Assembly: GCA_024409235.1 (NCBI GenBank)
Contig: JAKSUA010000001.1
Coordinates: 124,001 to 188,000 of the forward strand
Direction: 5' to 3'
Length of the DNA stretch: 64,000 nt
DNA from: Bacteroidales bacterium
GTDB lineage: Bacteria; Bacteroidota; Bacteroidia; Bacteroidales; UBA1715
Under the pieces are notes generated by a model. That model was given only the letters and a program-made list of their open reading frames with translations. It had not been told where the DNA came from and made no database searches. Of the stretch, positions 49,630 to 58,110 are shown piece by piece; positions within the stretch are counted from its first letter, which is position 1, and the number at the start of each line of letters is the position of its first letter. The position numbers and the translations under genes were made by a program.

Positions 49630-50554
49630 TTTGCAGTGTTTTATTATGTTGTTGTACAGCCTGAATAAAAATTTCGTTCATACTTGGAATAATCTGAGAA
49701 AACGACACTATGTTTCCCGACTTCATTAAGTACTGAATCACATCGTTTGTAGTAAGTTGCTGAAGCAATTCTATTTGAACTATTGTTTTATTTCCTTCAG
49801 CAGACTGATTCAAAATCTTAAACGACGGTGTTAAGGTAGTCAGAAACTTATCGTAATAACCAGAAAAGACCACCTGATATTTATTTCCAGCGTAGTTTTC
49901 CCTAATTTCCTGAACTTTACCGTTCAGAATCTGTTTCGATTTGTGTATCAAAGAAATATTGTCACACAATTCTTCCACAGAATTCATATTATGAGTAGAA
50001 AGCAAAATTGTTGTGCCTTCATTTTTCAGACGCACAATTTCATTCTTAATAATCTGCGCATTTACCGGATCAAAACCACTGAAAGGTTCATCGAGAATCA
50101 ACAACGAAGGTTTATGAAGAACAGTTGCAATAAACTGTACTTTCTGCTGCATTCCTTTCGACAATTCTTCCACTTTTTTATTACGCCAACCGCCTATTTC
50201 AAGTCTTTCAAACCAAGAATCCAACTCCTTTTTGGCAGCTTTATCATCCATACCTTTCAGCGAAGCGAAGTACAGAATTTGTTCGGCCACACGCATTTTT
50301 TTATAAAGGCCACGTTCCTCCGGTAAATAACCAATCCGTTCCACATCTGAAAAGCACAAAGATTTTCCGTCAATGAAAATCTCACCTTCATCGGGAAGAA
50401 TCATCTGATTTAAAATTCTGATAAACGTAGTTTTACCAGCACCATTAGGGCCAAGAATACCAAAAATCTTTCCTTCGGGAATTTCCATTGACACACCATC
50501 GAGAGCAACAGTGTCTGAGAAACTCTTTTTTATATGTTTTGCTGAAATCTCCAT
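49604..50554 (-). CDS. ABC transporter ATP-binding protein (NatA-like)
   Basis: 316 residues from the ATG at 50554 (MEISAKHIKKSF). Walker A GPNGAGKTTFIRIL, Q-loop GYLPEERGLYKKMRV, signature LSKGMQQKVQFIA, Walker B LLILDEPFSGFDPVN, H-loop STHNM. The C-terminal DUF4162-type extension (about 215-305) occurs in NatA-like ATPases. It energises the permease encoded next. Confidence 0.93.
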   Translation of the reverse strand: MEISAKHIKKSFSDTVALDGVSMEIPEGKIFGILGPNGAGKTTFIRILNQMILPDEGEIFIDGKSLCFSDVERIGYLPEERGLYKKMRVAEQILYFASLKGMDDKAAKKELDSWFERLEIGGWRNKKVEELSKGMQQKVQFIATVLHKPSLLILDEPFSGFDPVNAQIIKNEIVRLKNEGTTILLSTHNMNSVEELCDNISLIHKSKQILNGKVQEIRENYAGNKYQVVFSGYYDKFLTTLTPSFKILNQSAEGNKTIVQIELLQQLTTNDVIQYLMKSGNIVSFSQIIPSMNEIFIQAVQQHNKTLQNGENVENI

Positions 50555-50702
50555 ATATGCAAATATAAAAAATATCGTCACTCACCACTTTAATCTTGTA
50601 AATATGTTCACTACAGCCCCGTTTTTTCTAACTTCCGTTGATTCATCAAAAAGACTTTTCATTTTGGAACAAAAACATGTTCATTTTTCAGAAATAATTT
50701 AC

Positions 50703-50710
50703 TATTTTTG
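50703..50710 (+). promoter_or_regulatory. -7 box of pckA
   Basis: TATTTTTG matches TAnnTTTG, with a leader of about 60 bases to the ATG at 50777. The -33 element is poor, which is odd for a gene that looks highly expressed. Confidence 0.4.
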
Positions 50711-50776
50711 CAAGGTTTGAGTTAGAAGCTCAGGCTTAATAAGTTAAGTATTAATTCATTAAATAAAGTACAACAA

Positions 50777-52378
50777 ATGGCAAATTTAGATTTGACAAAG
50801 TACGGAATTACAGGTGCAACTGTAATCGCCCACAACCCTTCTTACGAAGTATTGTTCGCAGAAGAAACTAAAGCAGGACTTCAAGGTTATGAAGTAGGTC
50901 AAAACACTGAACTACAAGCAGTGAATGTAATGACAGGTATCTACACTGGTCGTTCTCCTAAAGACAAATACATCGTAATGGATGAAAACTCTAAGAACAC
51001 TGTATGGTGGACAACTGAAGGTTACAAAAACGACAACCACCCAATGTCACAAGAAGTTTGGGCTACTGTTAAAGATATTGCTAAACAAGAACTTTCTAAC
51101 AAAAATCTTTATGTAGTTGATGCTTTCTGCGGTGCTAACAAAGACACTCGTATGGCTGTTCGTTTCATCGTTGAAGTAGCATGGCAAGCACACTTCGTAA
51201 CTAACATGTTCATTCAACCAACTGCTGAAGAACTTGCTAACTTCGAACCAGATTTCATCGTTTACAATGCTTCTAAAGCAAAAGTAACTAACTACAAAGA
51301 ACTTGGTTTGAACTCTGAAACTTGCGTTGCTTTCAACACAACTTCAAAAGAACAAGTTATCATCAATACTTGGTACGGTGGTGAAATGAAGAAAGGTATG
51401 TTCTCAATGATGAACTACTATCTTCCACTTAAAGGTATCGCTTCTATGCACTGCTCTGCAAACTGCGATATGAACGGTGAAAACACAGCTATCTTCTTCG
51501 GTCTTTCAGGAACTGGTAAAACAACTCTTTCTACAGATCCAAAACGTCGTCTTATCGGTGATGACGAACACGGATGGGATGATAACGGTGTATTCAACTT
51601 CGAAGGTGGTTGCTACGCAAAAGTTATCGGTCTTTCTAAAGAACATGAACCAGATATCTACGGTGCTATCAAACGTAACGCTCTTCTTGAAAACGTTACA
51701 GTTGCTGCTGATGGTAAAATTGATTTCAACGATAAATCAGTTACAGAAAACACTCGTGTTTCTTACCCAATCAACCACATCAACAACATCCAACCAGGAT
51801 CATCTGCTCCTGCAGCTAAGAATGTAATCTTCTTGTCTGCTGATGCATTCGGAGTACTTCCTCCAGTATCTATCTTAACTCCAGAACAAACTCAATACTA
51901 CTTCTTGAGCGGTTTCACAGCTAAATTGGCTGGTACTGAAAGAGGTATTACTGAACCAACTCCAACATTCTCTGCATGTTTCGGTCAAGCATTCTTGGAA
52001 TTGCACCCAACAAAATATGCTGAAGAATTGGTTAAGAAAATGCAAAAATCAGGTGCTAAAGCATACTTAGTAAACACTGGTTGGAATGGTACAGGAAAAC
52101 GTATTTCTATTCCTGATACAAGAGGTATCATCGATGCTATCCTTGATGGTTCTATCCTTAAAGCTGAAACTAAGAAAATCCCTATGTTCGATTTCGAAGT
52201 ACCAACAGCTCTTCCAAATGTAAACCCAGCTATCCTTGACCCACGCGACACTTACGATTGCGCTTGCAAATGGGAAGAAAAAGCAAAAGACTTAGCTGCT
52301 CGTTTCATTAAGAACTTCGAAAAATACACAACTAACGAAGCTGGTAAAGCATTAGTTGCAGCAGGTCCAAAACTATAA
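50777..52378 (+). CDS. pckA: phosphoenolpyruvate carboxykinase (ATP)
   Basis: 533 residues, the standard length. Interconverts oxaloacetate and PEP with ATP. In Bacteroidota it works mainly toward oxaloacetate, fixing CO2 on the way to succinate. Motifs: [31 protein letters not shown], the P-loop [20 protein letters not shown] and NTRVSYPI. Codon use is strongly biased (CGT for Arg, AAC, GGT and ATC dominate), unlike neighbours that use AGA and AAT. This points to very high expression. Confidence 0.97.
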   Translation: MANLDLTKYGITGATVIAHNPSYEVLFAEETKAGLQGYEVGQNTELQAVNVMTGIYTGRSPKDKYIVMDENSKNTVWWTTEGYKNDNHPMSQEVWATVKDIAKQELSNKNLYVVDAFCGANKDTRMAVRFIVEVAWQAHFVTNMFIQPTAEELANFEPDFIVYNASKAKVTNYKELGLNSETCVAFNTTSKEQVIINTWYGGEMKKGMFSMMNYYLPLKGIASMHCSANCDMNGENTAIFFGLSGTGKTTLSTDPKRRLIGDDEHGWDDNGVFNFEGGCYAKVIGLSKEHEPDIYGAIKRNALLENVTVAADGKIDFNDKSVTENTRVSYPINHINNIQPGSSAPAAKNVIFLSADAFGVLPPVSILTPEQTQYYFLSGFTAKLAGTERGITEPTPTFSACFGQAFLELHPTKYAEELVKKMQKSGAKAYLVNTGWNGTGKRISIPDTRGIIDAILDGSILKAETKKIPMFDFEVPTALPNVNPAILDPRDTYDCACKWEEKAKDLAARFIKNFEKYTTNEAGKALVAAGPKL

Positions 52379-52404
52379 TCGATAGATTTTAAGTTTTCAT
52401 AACG

Positions 52405-52434
52405 AAAGGCTCCATCCGAAAGGATGGGGCCTTT
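52405..52434 (+). terminator. strong rho-independent terminator of pckA
   Basis: A 13-bp stem (AAAGGCTCCATCC against GGATGGGGCCTTT, one G-T pair) capped by a GAAA tetraloop, followed by a T run. Confidence 0.92.
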
Positions 52435-52521
52435 TTTGTTTTCTTAGAGACATATAACGCCAGGTATTAATACAGCCCCAAACAGGCTTTATCTGTAGTA
52501 AGCCAAATTCAAAAACTTTAT

Positions 52522-52529
52522 TATATTTG
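52522..52529 (+). promoter_or_regulatory. -7 box in the 396-base gap after pckA
   Basis: TATATTTG lies 246 bases before the DUF262 gene and 55 bases before the long palindrome. A transcript from here would begin near two small hairpins (TATTGC/GCAATA at 52535-52551; AAGCA/TGCTT at 52563-52577) and pass through the palindrome. Confidence 0.4.
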
Positions 52530-52583
52530 TTGCGTATTGCAAAATGCAATATGACATATTAGAAGCATTTCTTGCTTTTTCTT

Positions 52584-52700
52584 CGAATTGAGAAATTTGG
52601 CGATTTACTTGTGAGAAGAAATAAGTGAAGTAATGCTCACGCATAGCGTGGGCTTATCTTATTTCGTTCACAAAAGGTTACGCCAAATACCTTCAATTCG
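52584..52700. repeat. long imperfect palindrome (three-part stem-loop)
   Basis: Three nested arm pairs make one extended hairpin of 117 bases. Outer: CGAATTGA...ATTTGGCG at 52584-52602 against CGCCAAAT...TCAATTCG at 52681-52700. Middle: TTGTGA...GAAATAAG at 52609-52625 against CTTATTTC...TCACAA at 52658-52673. Inner: GCTCACGC-ATA-GCGTGGGC at 52635-52653. No protein frame is seen. It could be a palindromic mobile element (MITE or REP-like) or a structured RNA leader of the DUF262 gene. Confidence 0.7.
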
Positions 52701-52774
52701 CGGGAGACAGTTAAGTTTCACGCTTTTTTTATGCCCATTGGTAACTAATAATCAATCTCTTATAAGATTTAACA

Positions 52775-54610
52775 ATGGAAGCAAGTAAAAATACTTTTAA
52801 TCAGGTTTTGACAAGTGGTTTTAAATATGTCATTCCCTTTTATCAACGTGGCTATGTATGGAATGAAGAACAAATAACTGATTTTGTTGATGGAATGCTG
52901 CAGATTTATGATAATGCGAATGAAAGTGAATATGAATATTTTATGGGAACAATCATTTCCAGACAATTGGGACGAGACGCACAATATACTCTATATGAAT
53001 TGGTTGATGGACAGCAGAGAGTAACCACATTTTTTTTGTTCTTTAAACTATTAAGTCTTATAAACCAATCGAAATATGCATTTTCAGTTGTTAAAGATAT
53101 TAATGATAATCCGCCTATTTTAGTCCCTTGTAAAGCAGACCAAGATATTTATAATAAAATAATGGCCTTAGAGGATGACTGTAAAATCAAATATAAGGAT
53201 GGTAAAATTGAGGAAGTTTCTACATCTGAGAAGATTACAACTAAGGAATTAAAAACATATCCGAATATGATTCAAGCATTTGATATTCTCCATGATAAGA
53301 TAACAAATGAATCTTCTAAATTCTCATCTTTCTCAAAACAGACAATTGGCAATACAGTAAAATTTATTAGTATGACTCTGGCTGATAAAGATGATCCTCA
53401 ATTGTATTTTAATAATATTAATTCTCTTGGTGTTGTTTTGTCCACAGCCGATTTAGTTAAAAATGATTTGTTCCATAATAATTATAATGATTACCAGAAG
53501 TATTGGGAGGCAACTTTTGAGTCAATAGGAAATCGAGGTTATTGGTATTCAAGTTCAAAACGGACATCTGATTTACGTATAGACCAGTTGTTATTATACT
53601 ATTTACAAATCAAATCATGGTCATGGCCAGAAACATATAAGAATCAGCCTAAAAAAGACCAATGGTCCAAAGGTAGGGGAGTCGCACAAAATTTTGCAGA
53701 TTATATTAAATTATTGGACAATGTTAAAGACTCAACAGGCAAAAAAGTATACAATAATAAAGCAAGAACAACAATTGCAAAAGAACTTGAGGAGTATTCA
53801 AAAATATTCAGGAAAATTGTTCTTGATGGGCAATTGGGCGATTTACCTTCATATAATACAAAAAGTATAGATGAAGAGTATGAACGATTGGCTTATCTGA
53901 TAGAAAAGCTTAAAGTATCAACTGTCATTCCTTACATATTGTATGTGGCTTACCTCAAACCGAAGGATTTACCTGATATATTAAAATATTTAGAAGCGTA
54001 TCTCGTTAGACGTTGTTTGATGGTGGATAGGACAAACGATAATTTTAATCGTTTTTTTAGGGAAACACTTATTGCACAAAACGTGCAATCTCTAGATAGC
54101 TTAAAAAAAACATTAACACCAAAAGATAATTCATGTCGAATGCCTTCAGATAAGGAATTAACAAGTAGTATAGACTCTTTATCTTTTGATAATAATGAAG
54201 AACCAAAGGTGTTACTTTATTTATTGGAACTAGAGTTACAGAATGGTAATAATTTGAGTCTTAAATATCCTGATTATTATACTTTGGAGCACATGGTACC
54301 TCAAAAATTACATCCAAATTGGGATAAGCTTAAGAATGTAACAGAAAGAAGTATAAATAAGCTGGGAAATATGACTCTTCTTGATGGACCAAATAATACA
54401 AGTGCAAGTAACAAGTCATGGGATGAAAAAATGAATGGCTTTGGGAAAAAATATAAAGGATATGTTACCTATTGTAATGGTATGATAACAATGTCCAATA
54501 AGTTTGGGAAGAATATACTCAATCCTCCTTTGAAGTCATGGAATGATAACGATGTATCAGAACGAAACGAAAAATTAATATTAGAAATAATTAAGATATG
54601 GAAGTGTTAA
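52775..54610 (+). CDS. DUF262/DUF1524 protein, GmrSD-like restriction nuclease
   Basis: 611 residues. The N-terminal DUF262 domain has YVIPFYQRGYVWNEEQI and LVDGQQRVTTFF (residues about 75-87). The DGQQR motif belongs to the ParB-like nucleotide-hydrolysing fold. The C-terminal DUF1524 HNH-type domain has YTLEHMVPQKLHPNW (about 500-515), NKLGNMTLLDGPNNTSASNKSW and a Trp-Lys tail. This is the fused GmrSD layout, a type IV restriction enzyme that cuts modified phage DNA; related SspE and BrxU proteins also act in phage defence. No methylase or ssp genes are adjacent. Codons are more AT-rich than pckA, and the setting suggests acquisition. Confidence 0.88.
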   Translation: MEASKNTFNQVLTSGFKYVIPFYQRGYVWNEEQITDFVDGMLQIYDNANESEYEYFMGTIISRQLGRDAQYTLYELVDGQQRVTTFFLFFKLLSLINQSKYAFSVVKDINDNPPILVPCKADQDIYNKIMALEDDCKIKYKDGKIEEVSTSEKITTKELKTYPNMIQAFDILHDKITNESSKFSSFSKQTIGNTVKFISMTLADKDDPQLYFNNINSLGVVLSTADLVKNDLFHNNYNDYQKYWEATFESIGNRGYWYSSSKRTSDLRIDQLLLYYLQIKSWSWPETYKNQPKKDQWSKGRGVAQNFADYIKLLDNVKDSTGKKVYNNKARTTIAKELEEYSKIFRKIVLDGQLGDLPSYNTKSIDEEYERLAYLIEKLKVSTVIPYILYVAYLKPKDLPDILKYLEAYLVRRCLMVDRTNDNFNRFFRETLIAQNVQSLDSLKKTLTPKDNSCRMPSDKELTSSIDSLSFDNNEEPKVLLYLLELELQNGNNLSLKYPDYYTLEHMVPQKLHPNWDKLKNVTERSINKLGNMTLLDGPNNTSASNKSWDEKMNGFGKKYKGYVTYCNGMITMSNKFGKNILNPPLKSWNDNDVSERNEKLILEIIKIWKC

Positions 54611-54653
54611 GGCACGATTTTTAGTGAAGGCGTGGGTCGATGGCGTTCTTTTG

Positions 54654-54687
54654 GTTACTTTTCTTTCGCTATAGAAAGAAAAGTAAC
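54654..54687. terminator. perfect 14-bp palindrome between the convergent DUF262 and antitoxin-like genes
   Basis: Arms GTTACTTTTCTTTC / GAAAGAAAAGTAAC around GCTATA. It sits 43 bases past the DUF262 stop and 8 bases past the antitoxin-like stop. It may serve as a bidirectional terminator. Very similar GTTACTTTTCTTT palindromes occur as dispersed repeats in many bacteria, by recollection, so it may instead be a repeat element. Confidence 0.55.
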
Positions 54688-54695
54688 AAGACATT

Positions 54696-54881
54696 TTATT
54701 TCCCCTCTCTTGCTAAACGAATTTCTTCGTTAATTTCTTCTAAGGTCATTCCTGAAAGACCATTTTTTTTCGCTTCTGCACGAAGTGCAAGAAATGCCTC
54801 CCAGCCTCGTTGCTGGATTTCTTTTTTGGGAAAGGTTCGTTTGCTTGTTGTTTGTTTTTCGGTTGATACAGCTGTATTCAT
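54696..54881 (-). CDS. small antitoxin-like protein without a visible toxin
   Basis: 61 residues from the ATG at 54881; an upstream frame extension adds 17 hydrophobic residues and is probably not used. The C-terminal half, WEAFLALRAEAKKNGLSGMTLEEINEEIRLAREGK in pieces, has the GLSxMTLEEINEEIRxAR pattern of antitoxin tails that bind PIN-type toxins. The N-terminal DNA-binding half is short and polar. A toxin gene is expected next to it, but the downstream side holds the DUF262 gene and the upstream side a glycosyltransferase. Confidence 0.55.
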   Translation of the reverse strand: MNTAVSTEKQTTSKRTFPKKEIQQRGWEAFLALRAEAKKNGLSGMTLEEINEEIRLAREGK

Positions 54882-54960
54882 AATTTTTGTTATTTGGTTG
54901 TCGAAAAATATGAATATTTTGGGAAAAAGCAATTGTTGCTGTCCGACAAACAGATAAAAA

Positions 54961-56082
54961 CTACATCAAATTATTATATACTTCAATAGTTTGTTTTGCA
55001 AAATTTTCGAGGGTAAACTTCTTCACTTGTTCAAAGCCTTCGGCTATCAGATGATTTCGTAGATTTTGATTTTCGTGAAGGTCAAGCATTGCCTGAGAAA
55101 TGCTTTCTATTTTGTAAGGATCAATATAATAACCTGCAGAGCCTCCTACTTCGGGCAATGAGGTTGTGTTACTTAAAATTACCGGCGTTCCACTTTTAAA
55201 TGCCTCCAAAATAGGAATACCGAAACCTTCGTAACGAGACGGATATAAAAACACTTCCGCACACTGATATACAATCGGAAGATAATCGTTTCCTATATCA
55301 CTGCGTATTATAATTCTATCCTGTAAATTATTTTTTTCGATATATGCTGCAATCTTACGGAAATAGCTTCGTCCCTTTCCAACAATAAGCAGAGGAAGTT
55401 CAATTTTATCTTTTATTGCATTGTACGCTTCCACAAGGCTAAGTACATTTTTTCTATCTGTAATAGCACCAACATACAGCATAAATTGTTTTGGAAGGCC
55501 TATATTTTCAATTGCGTCGGATTTCTCTTTATCGGAATAGTGTTTATCGAAAATATCGCTGCAAGTCTGATAAACAACATGTATTTTTTTAGGATCAATA
55601 TTAAAATTAGCAATAATGTCCTGCTTAGTTGCCTCGCTTGTGGCAATAATTGCATCTGCTTTTGTGCAGGAATTTTTCCATTTAAGGTCGTAGATAGTTT
55701 TATCAATCAACGGGAAATCCGCAGGGAAAAGCTTATAAATCAAGTCATGGATTGTAACAACAGATTTTATTGTTGTTTTTTCGATACCTACAGGAAGTTC
55801 ATGGCTCAATCCATGATAAATATCAATCTCATTTTCAAGCAAAGAGTTCAATATCAGCTTAGTACGCCAAATTGATTTTGAAGAAAACAATCCCGGAGTA
55901 ACTGTTTCGAATCCTTGAGTATAGTAGAAACTTTCGTCGTTGTAGGAAACTTTAGGAGAAAACAGCACATAATTATTTTCCGGATAGAATTCCTTTAGAC
56001 TACGCACAAGGCTTCGGCTATAGTTTCCCAAGCCAGTTCCATTCAGGAATAATCGTTTTGCATCAAATCCAATCTTATACAT
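54961..56082 (-). CDS. glycosyltransferase family 4 protein
   Basis: 373 residues, GT-B fold. N-terminal GTGLGNYSRSLVRSL, HGLSHELP and SVVTIHDLIYKLFP. The C-terminal domain has LYVGAITDRKNVLSLVEAY, LLIVGKG, and the EX7E-type segment LYPSRYEGFGIPILEAFKSGTPVILSNTTSLPEVGG. Probably adds a hexose or mannose-like sugar in envelope polysaccharide synthesis. It overlaps the LutA-like gene upstream (TAATG), so the two are translationally coupled. Confidence 0.9.
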   Translation of the reverse strand: MYKIGFDAKRLFLNGTGLGNYSRSLVRSLKEFYPENNYVLFSPKVSYNDESFYYTQGFETVTPGLFSSKSIWRTKLILNSLLENEIDIYHGLSHELPVGIEKTTIKSVVTIHDLIYKLFPADFPLIDKTIYDLKWKNSCTKADAIIATSEATKQDIIANFNIDPKKIHVVYQTCSDIFDKHYSDKEKSDAIENIGLPKQFMLYVGAITDRKNVLSLVEAYNAIKDKIELPLLIVGKGRSYFRKIAAYIEKNNLQDRIIIRSDIGNDYLPIVYQCAEVFLYPSRYEGFGIPILEAFKSGTPVILSNTTSLPEVGGSAGYYIDPYKIESISQAMLDLHENQNLRNHLIAEGFEQVKKFTLENFAKQTIEVYNNLM

Positions 56083-56798
56083 TAGAAGTTTGCTAAAATG
56101 TTAACAATATGGATTGGTTTGATATTTATATTATTACGTTCCACGTAAGCATTGATGTTCATTAAACAAGAACCTTCCGTTCCAGTAATATATTCTGCGC
56201 CTGATTCCACAGCAAAACGAACTTTCTGTTCAACCATTGCCGAAGAAATATCTTTTTGTTTGATAGAGAAAGTACCGCCAAAGCCGCAACAAGTTGTGCT
56301 TTCCTCCATTTCCACAATCTCAAGACCTTTTACATTCTGCAAAAGAGTTCGAGGCTCCGAAACCATTCCATATTCGCGAAGCGCGGAACAAGAGTCGTGA
56401 ACAGTTACTTTTCCGTTAAATGTAGCTCCTAAATCAGTTACTTTCAAAACATTCACAAGAAAATCGCAAATGTCGAACATTCTGTTTGAGAGATTTTCAG
56501 CAGCTTTTTTCTCATCTGCATTATCGAACAACGAAGCATAGCGTCGTTTAATAAATCCCGTGCATGAACCGCCGGGGCTTACAATCATTCTGTCGCCTTC
56601 GAAATCTTTTAGGAATTTCCTTGCAAGTTCCTGTGTTTCTTTTTTATATCCACTATTAAACTGTGGTTGTCCACAACAAGTCTGCTGAGGATTATAATGA
56701 ACCTCGCAGCCAACATGCTTTAAAATCTTTACAAGGTTTTGACCAACCTCAGGTTGAACTTGGTCAACAAAGCAAGGAATAAACAAATCAACTTCCAT
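56082..56798 (-). CDS. CCG-domain (Fe-S)-binding oxidoreductase subunit, LutA/YkgE-like
   Basis: 238 residues with two CCG domains: PCFVDQVQPEVG ... QTCCGQPQFNSG (residues about 9-50) and VHDSCSALREYG ... STTCCGFGGTFS (about 130-180). CCG domains bind iron-sulfur clusters or heterodisulfide. LutA works with LutB and LutC to oxidise L-lactate, but neither partner is adjacent here. The gene is instead coupled to a glycosyltransferase, so it may act elsewhere. Confidence 0.87.
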   Translation of the reverse strand: MEVDLFIPCFVDQVQPEVGQNLVKILKHVGCEVHYNPQQTCCGQPQFNSGYKKETQELARKFLKDFEGDRMIVSPGGSCTGFIKRRYASLFDNADEKKAAENLSNRMFDICDFLVNVLKVTDLGATFNGKVTVHDSCSALREYGMVSEPRTLLQNVKGLEIVEMEESTTCCGFGGTFSIKQKDISSAMVEQKVRFAVESGAEYITGTEGSCLMNINAYVERNNINIKPIHIVNILANF

Positions 56799-56966
56799 AA
56801 AGAAAATTTTATTTGCAAAAGTAATGTTTTGTGCTGAAAAAAATTACGCTTACAAAAAAAACTTCTTTGTAGAAAAACAAATAAAAGGGAGTTTTCAACT
56901 TTAATCCCGTCTGTCTTTACAAACCATGTTAAAATTCAGCCGATTTCCGCAGACAAGCAATAAAAA

Positions 56967-56996
56967 GTAGGGAATGTCCCCTATGGCATTCCCTAC
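56967..56996 (-). terminator. rho-independent terminator of the ferritin gene
   Basis: 10-bp arms GTAGGGAATG / CATTCCCTAC with a 10-base loop, then TTTTTATTG on the minus strand, 15 bases past the ferritin stop. Confidence 0.88.
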
Positions 56997-57011
56997 CCCA
57001 CCAACAAAAAA

Positions 57012-57497
57012 CTATCTCTTTTCCAATTCCTTATCAAGCAAGAAAAGAGCAGCTTTATCTTCACCAATTTTTGTCAAGTCATCGAGAATTGTACGAACAG
57101 ACTCTTCCTCCTCAACCTGTTCCGTAACGAACCATTGAAGAAAAACTATTGTTGCGTAATCTTTTTCGTTTTCAGCAATCAAACACAAATTATTGATAAG
57201 GCTGGTAACTTTTCTCTCGTTACGCAAAGCTGTTTCAAACATAGATTCAGGATTTTCCCAAACAATTGGAATTTCGGCAATTGCACGGAGTTCAATCGAA
57301 GCGAAATGACTTTCGAGATAATCCATGAACTTAAACGCATGCTGCATTTCCTCGTCGGTCTGTTTTCTGAACCAGTGCGACATGCCTTTCATGCCAAAGT
57401 TCAACACGTCGGCCGACATTGCCAAATACAAATAAGCCGACCACATTTCGTTATTTATCTGGGCGTTAAGAGCGTCCTGCATTTTATCACTAATCAT
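57012..57497 (-). CDS. ftnA: bacterial non-heme ferritin
   Basis: 161 residues, four-helix bundle. Ferroxidase residues are seen in LNAQINNEMWSAYLYLAM (Glu in helix A), RKQTDEEMQHAFKFMDYL (Glu and His of the ExxH motif in helix B) and QWFVTEQVEEEESV (helix D). Stores iron as ferric mineral in the cytosol and limits Fenton chemistry. It starts 12 bases after the superoxide reductase gene, so the pair is one operon, divergent from oxyR. Confidence 0.95.
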   Translation of the reverse strand: MISDKMQDALNAQINNEMWSAYLYLAMSADVLNFGMKGMSHWFRKQTDEEMQHAFKFMDYLESHFASIELRAIAEIPIVWENPESMFETALRNERKVTSLINNLCLIAENEKDYATIVFLQWFVTEQVEEEESVRTILDDLTKIGEDKAALFLLDKELEKR

Positions 57498-57509
57498 GGC
57501 TTAAAACTT

Positions 57510-57929
57510 TTATTTGTTAATACTACAGGACTTTTGTTTTTCGCAACATTTCAGATCTTTTTTCCACAATCCGTGTACATTACAATATTCGTACACCGCA
57601 ATTGGTTCATCATTACAGATGCAGAAACAGGCACAGGCAGTTCCGTTTGGAGGCAGTTTCACAAACTGACCGCCTTTTTTAGTCTCAACGTAAATCCACT
57701 GAATAAAATGGTCGGATTCCATTGGATGGGGAACACTGCCAATTTCTATCCGCAACGTACATTCATCCACACGAGTTACAACAGGCAAATGTTTTTCGGT
57801 TCCAACGTCCTCGGTTTTAGGAACAAGTTCCGTCATTTCCTTTCCACAACAATGAGGAGGAACACCAGAATCAACGATTTTTACAATCACATTGCCGCAT
57901 GTATTGCAGCGAAAAAATTTTGTTTCCAT
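57510..57929 (-). CDS. dfx: desulfoferrodoxin (superoxide reductase)
   Basis: 139 residues with both iron centres. N-terminal desulforedoxin part: FFRCNTCGNVI and PHCCGKEM (four Cys). Superoxide-reductase centre: KHLPVV with the essential Lys and His, HPMESDHFIQWIYV, and YEYCNVHGLW (Cys and His ligands). It reduces superoxide to peroxide without making oxygen, a typical anaerobe defence. A Cys-rich tail (LKCCEKQKSC) is an unusual addition. Confidence 0.95.
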   Translation of the reverse strand: METKFFRCNTCGNVIVKIVDSGVPPHCCGKEMTELVPKTEDVGTEKHLPVVTRVDECTLRIEIGSVPHPMESDHFIQWIYVETKKGGQFVKLPPNGTACACFCICNDEPIAVYEYCNVHGLWKKDLKCCEKQKSCSINK

Positions 57930-57988
57930 AACATAACATTTTTTAATTACACACTAAAACAGCAACTCATTCGAACGATTTTGCAGGA

Positions 57989-57996
57989 CAAATGTA
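57989..57996 (-). promoter_or_regulatory. -7 box of the dfx-ftnA operon
   Basis: TACATTTG on the minus strand matches TAnnTTTG, 60 bases before the dfx ATG. The 181-base divergent region up to oxyR (58111) would hold any OxyR sites; I do not see a clear long dyad. Confidence 0.4.
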
Positions 57997-58110
57997 TAGG
58001 CAGTTTTTAGATTTTAAAATTCATATTACTCAATCCAACATTGATAAAATCAATAACAATTATCATATTAATTTATAAAATTTATTTTACTTTTCGCAAA
58101 AGACAGAAAT

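Noticed and set aside
52441..52774. A tRNA or small protein gene in the gap after pckA.
   Set aside because: No cloverleaf, TTCRA arm or CCA end is seen. The structure is a long hairpin, and no frame of useful length is open.
57135..58010. 291-codon plus-strand frame over ferritin and superoxide reductase.
   Set aside because: It runs antisense across two conserved genes and their gap, and the product is low-complexity with no family features.
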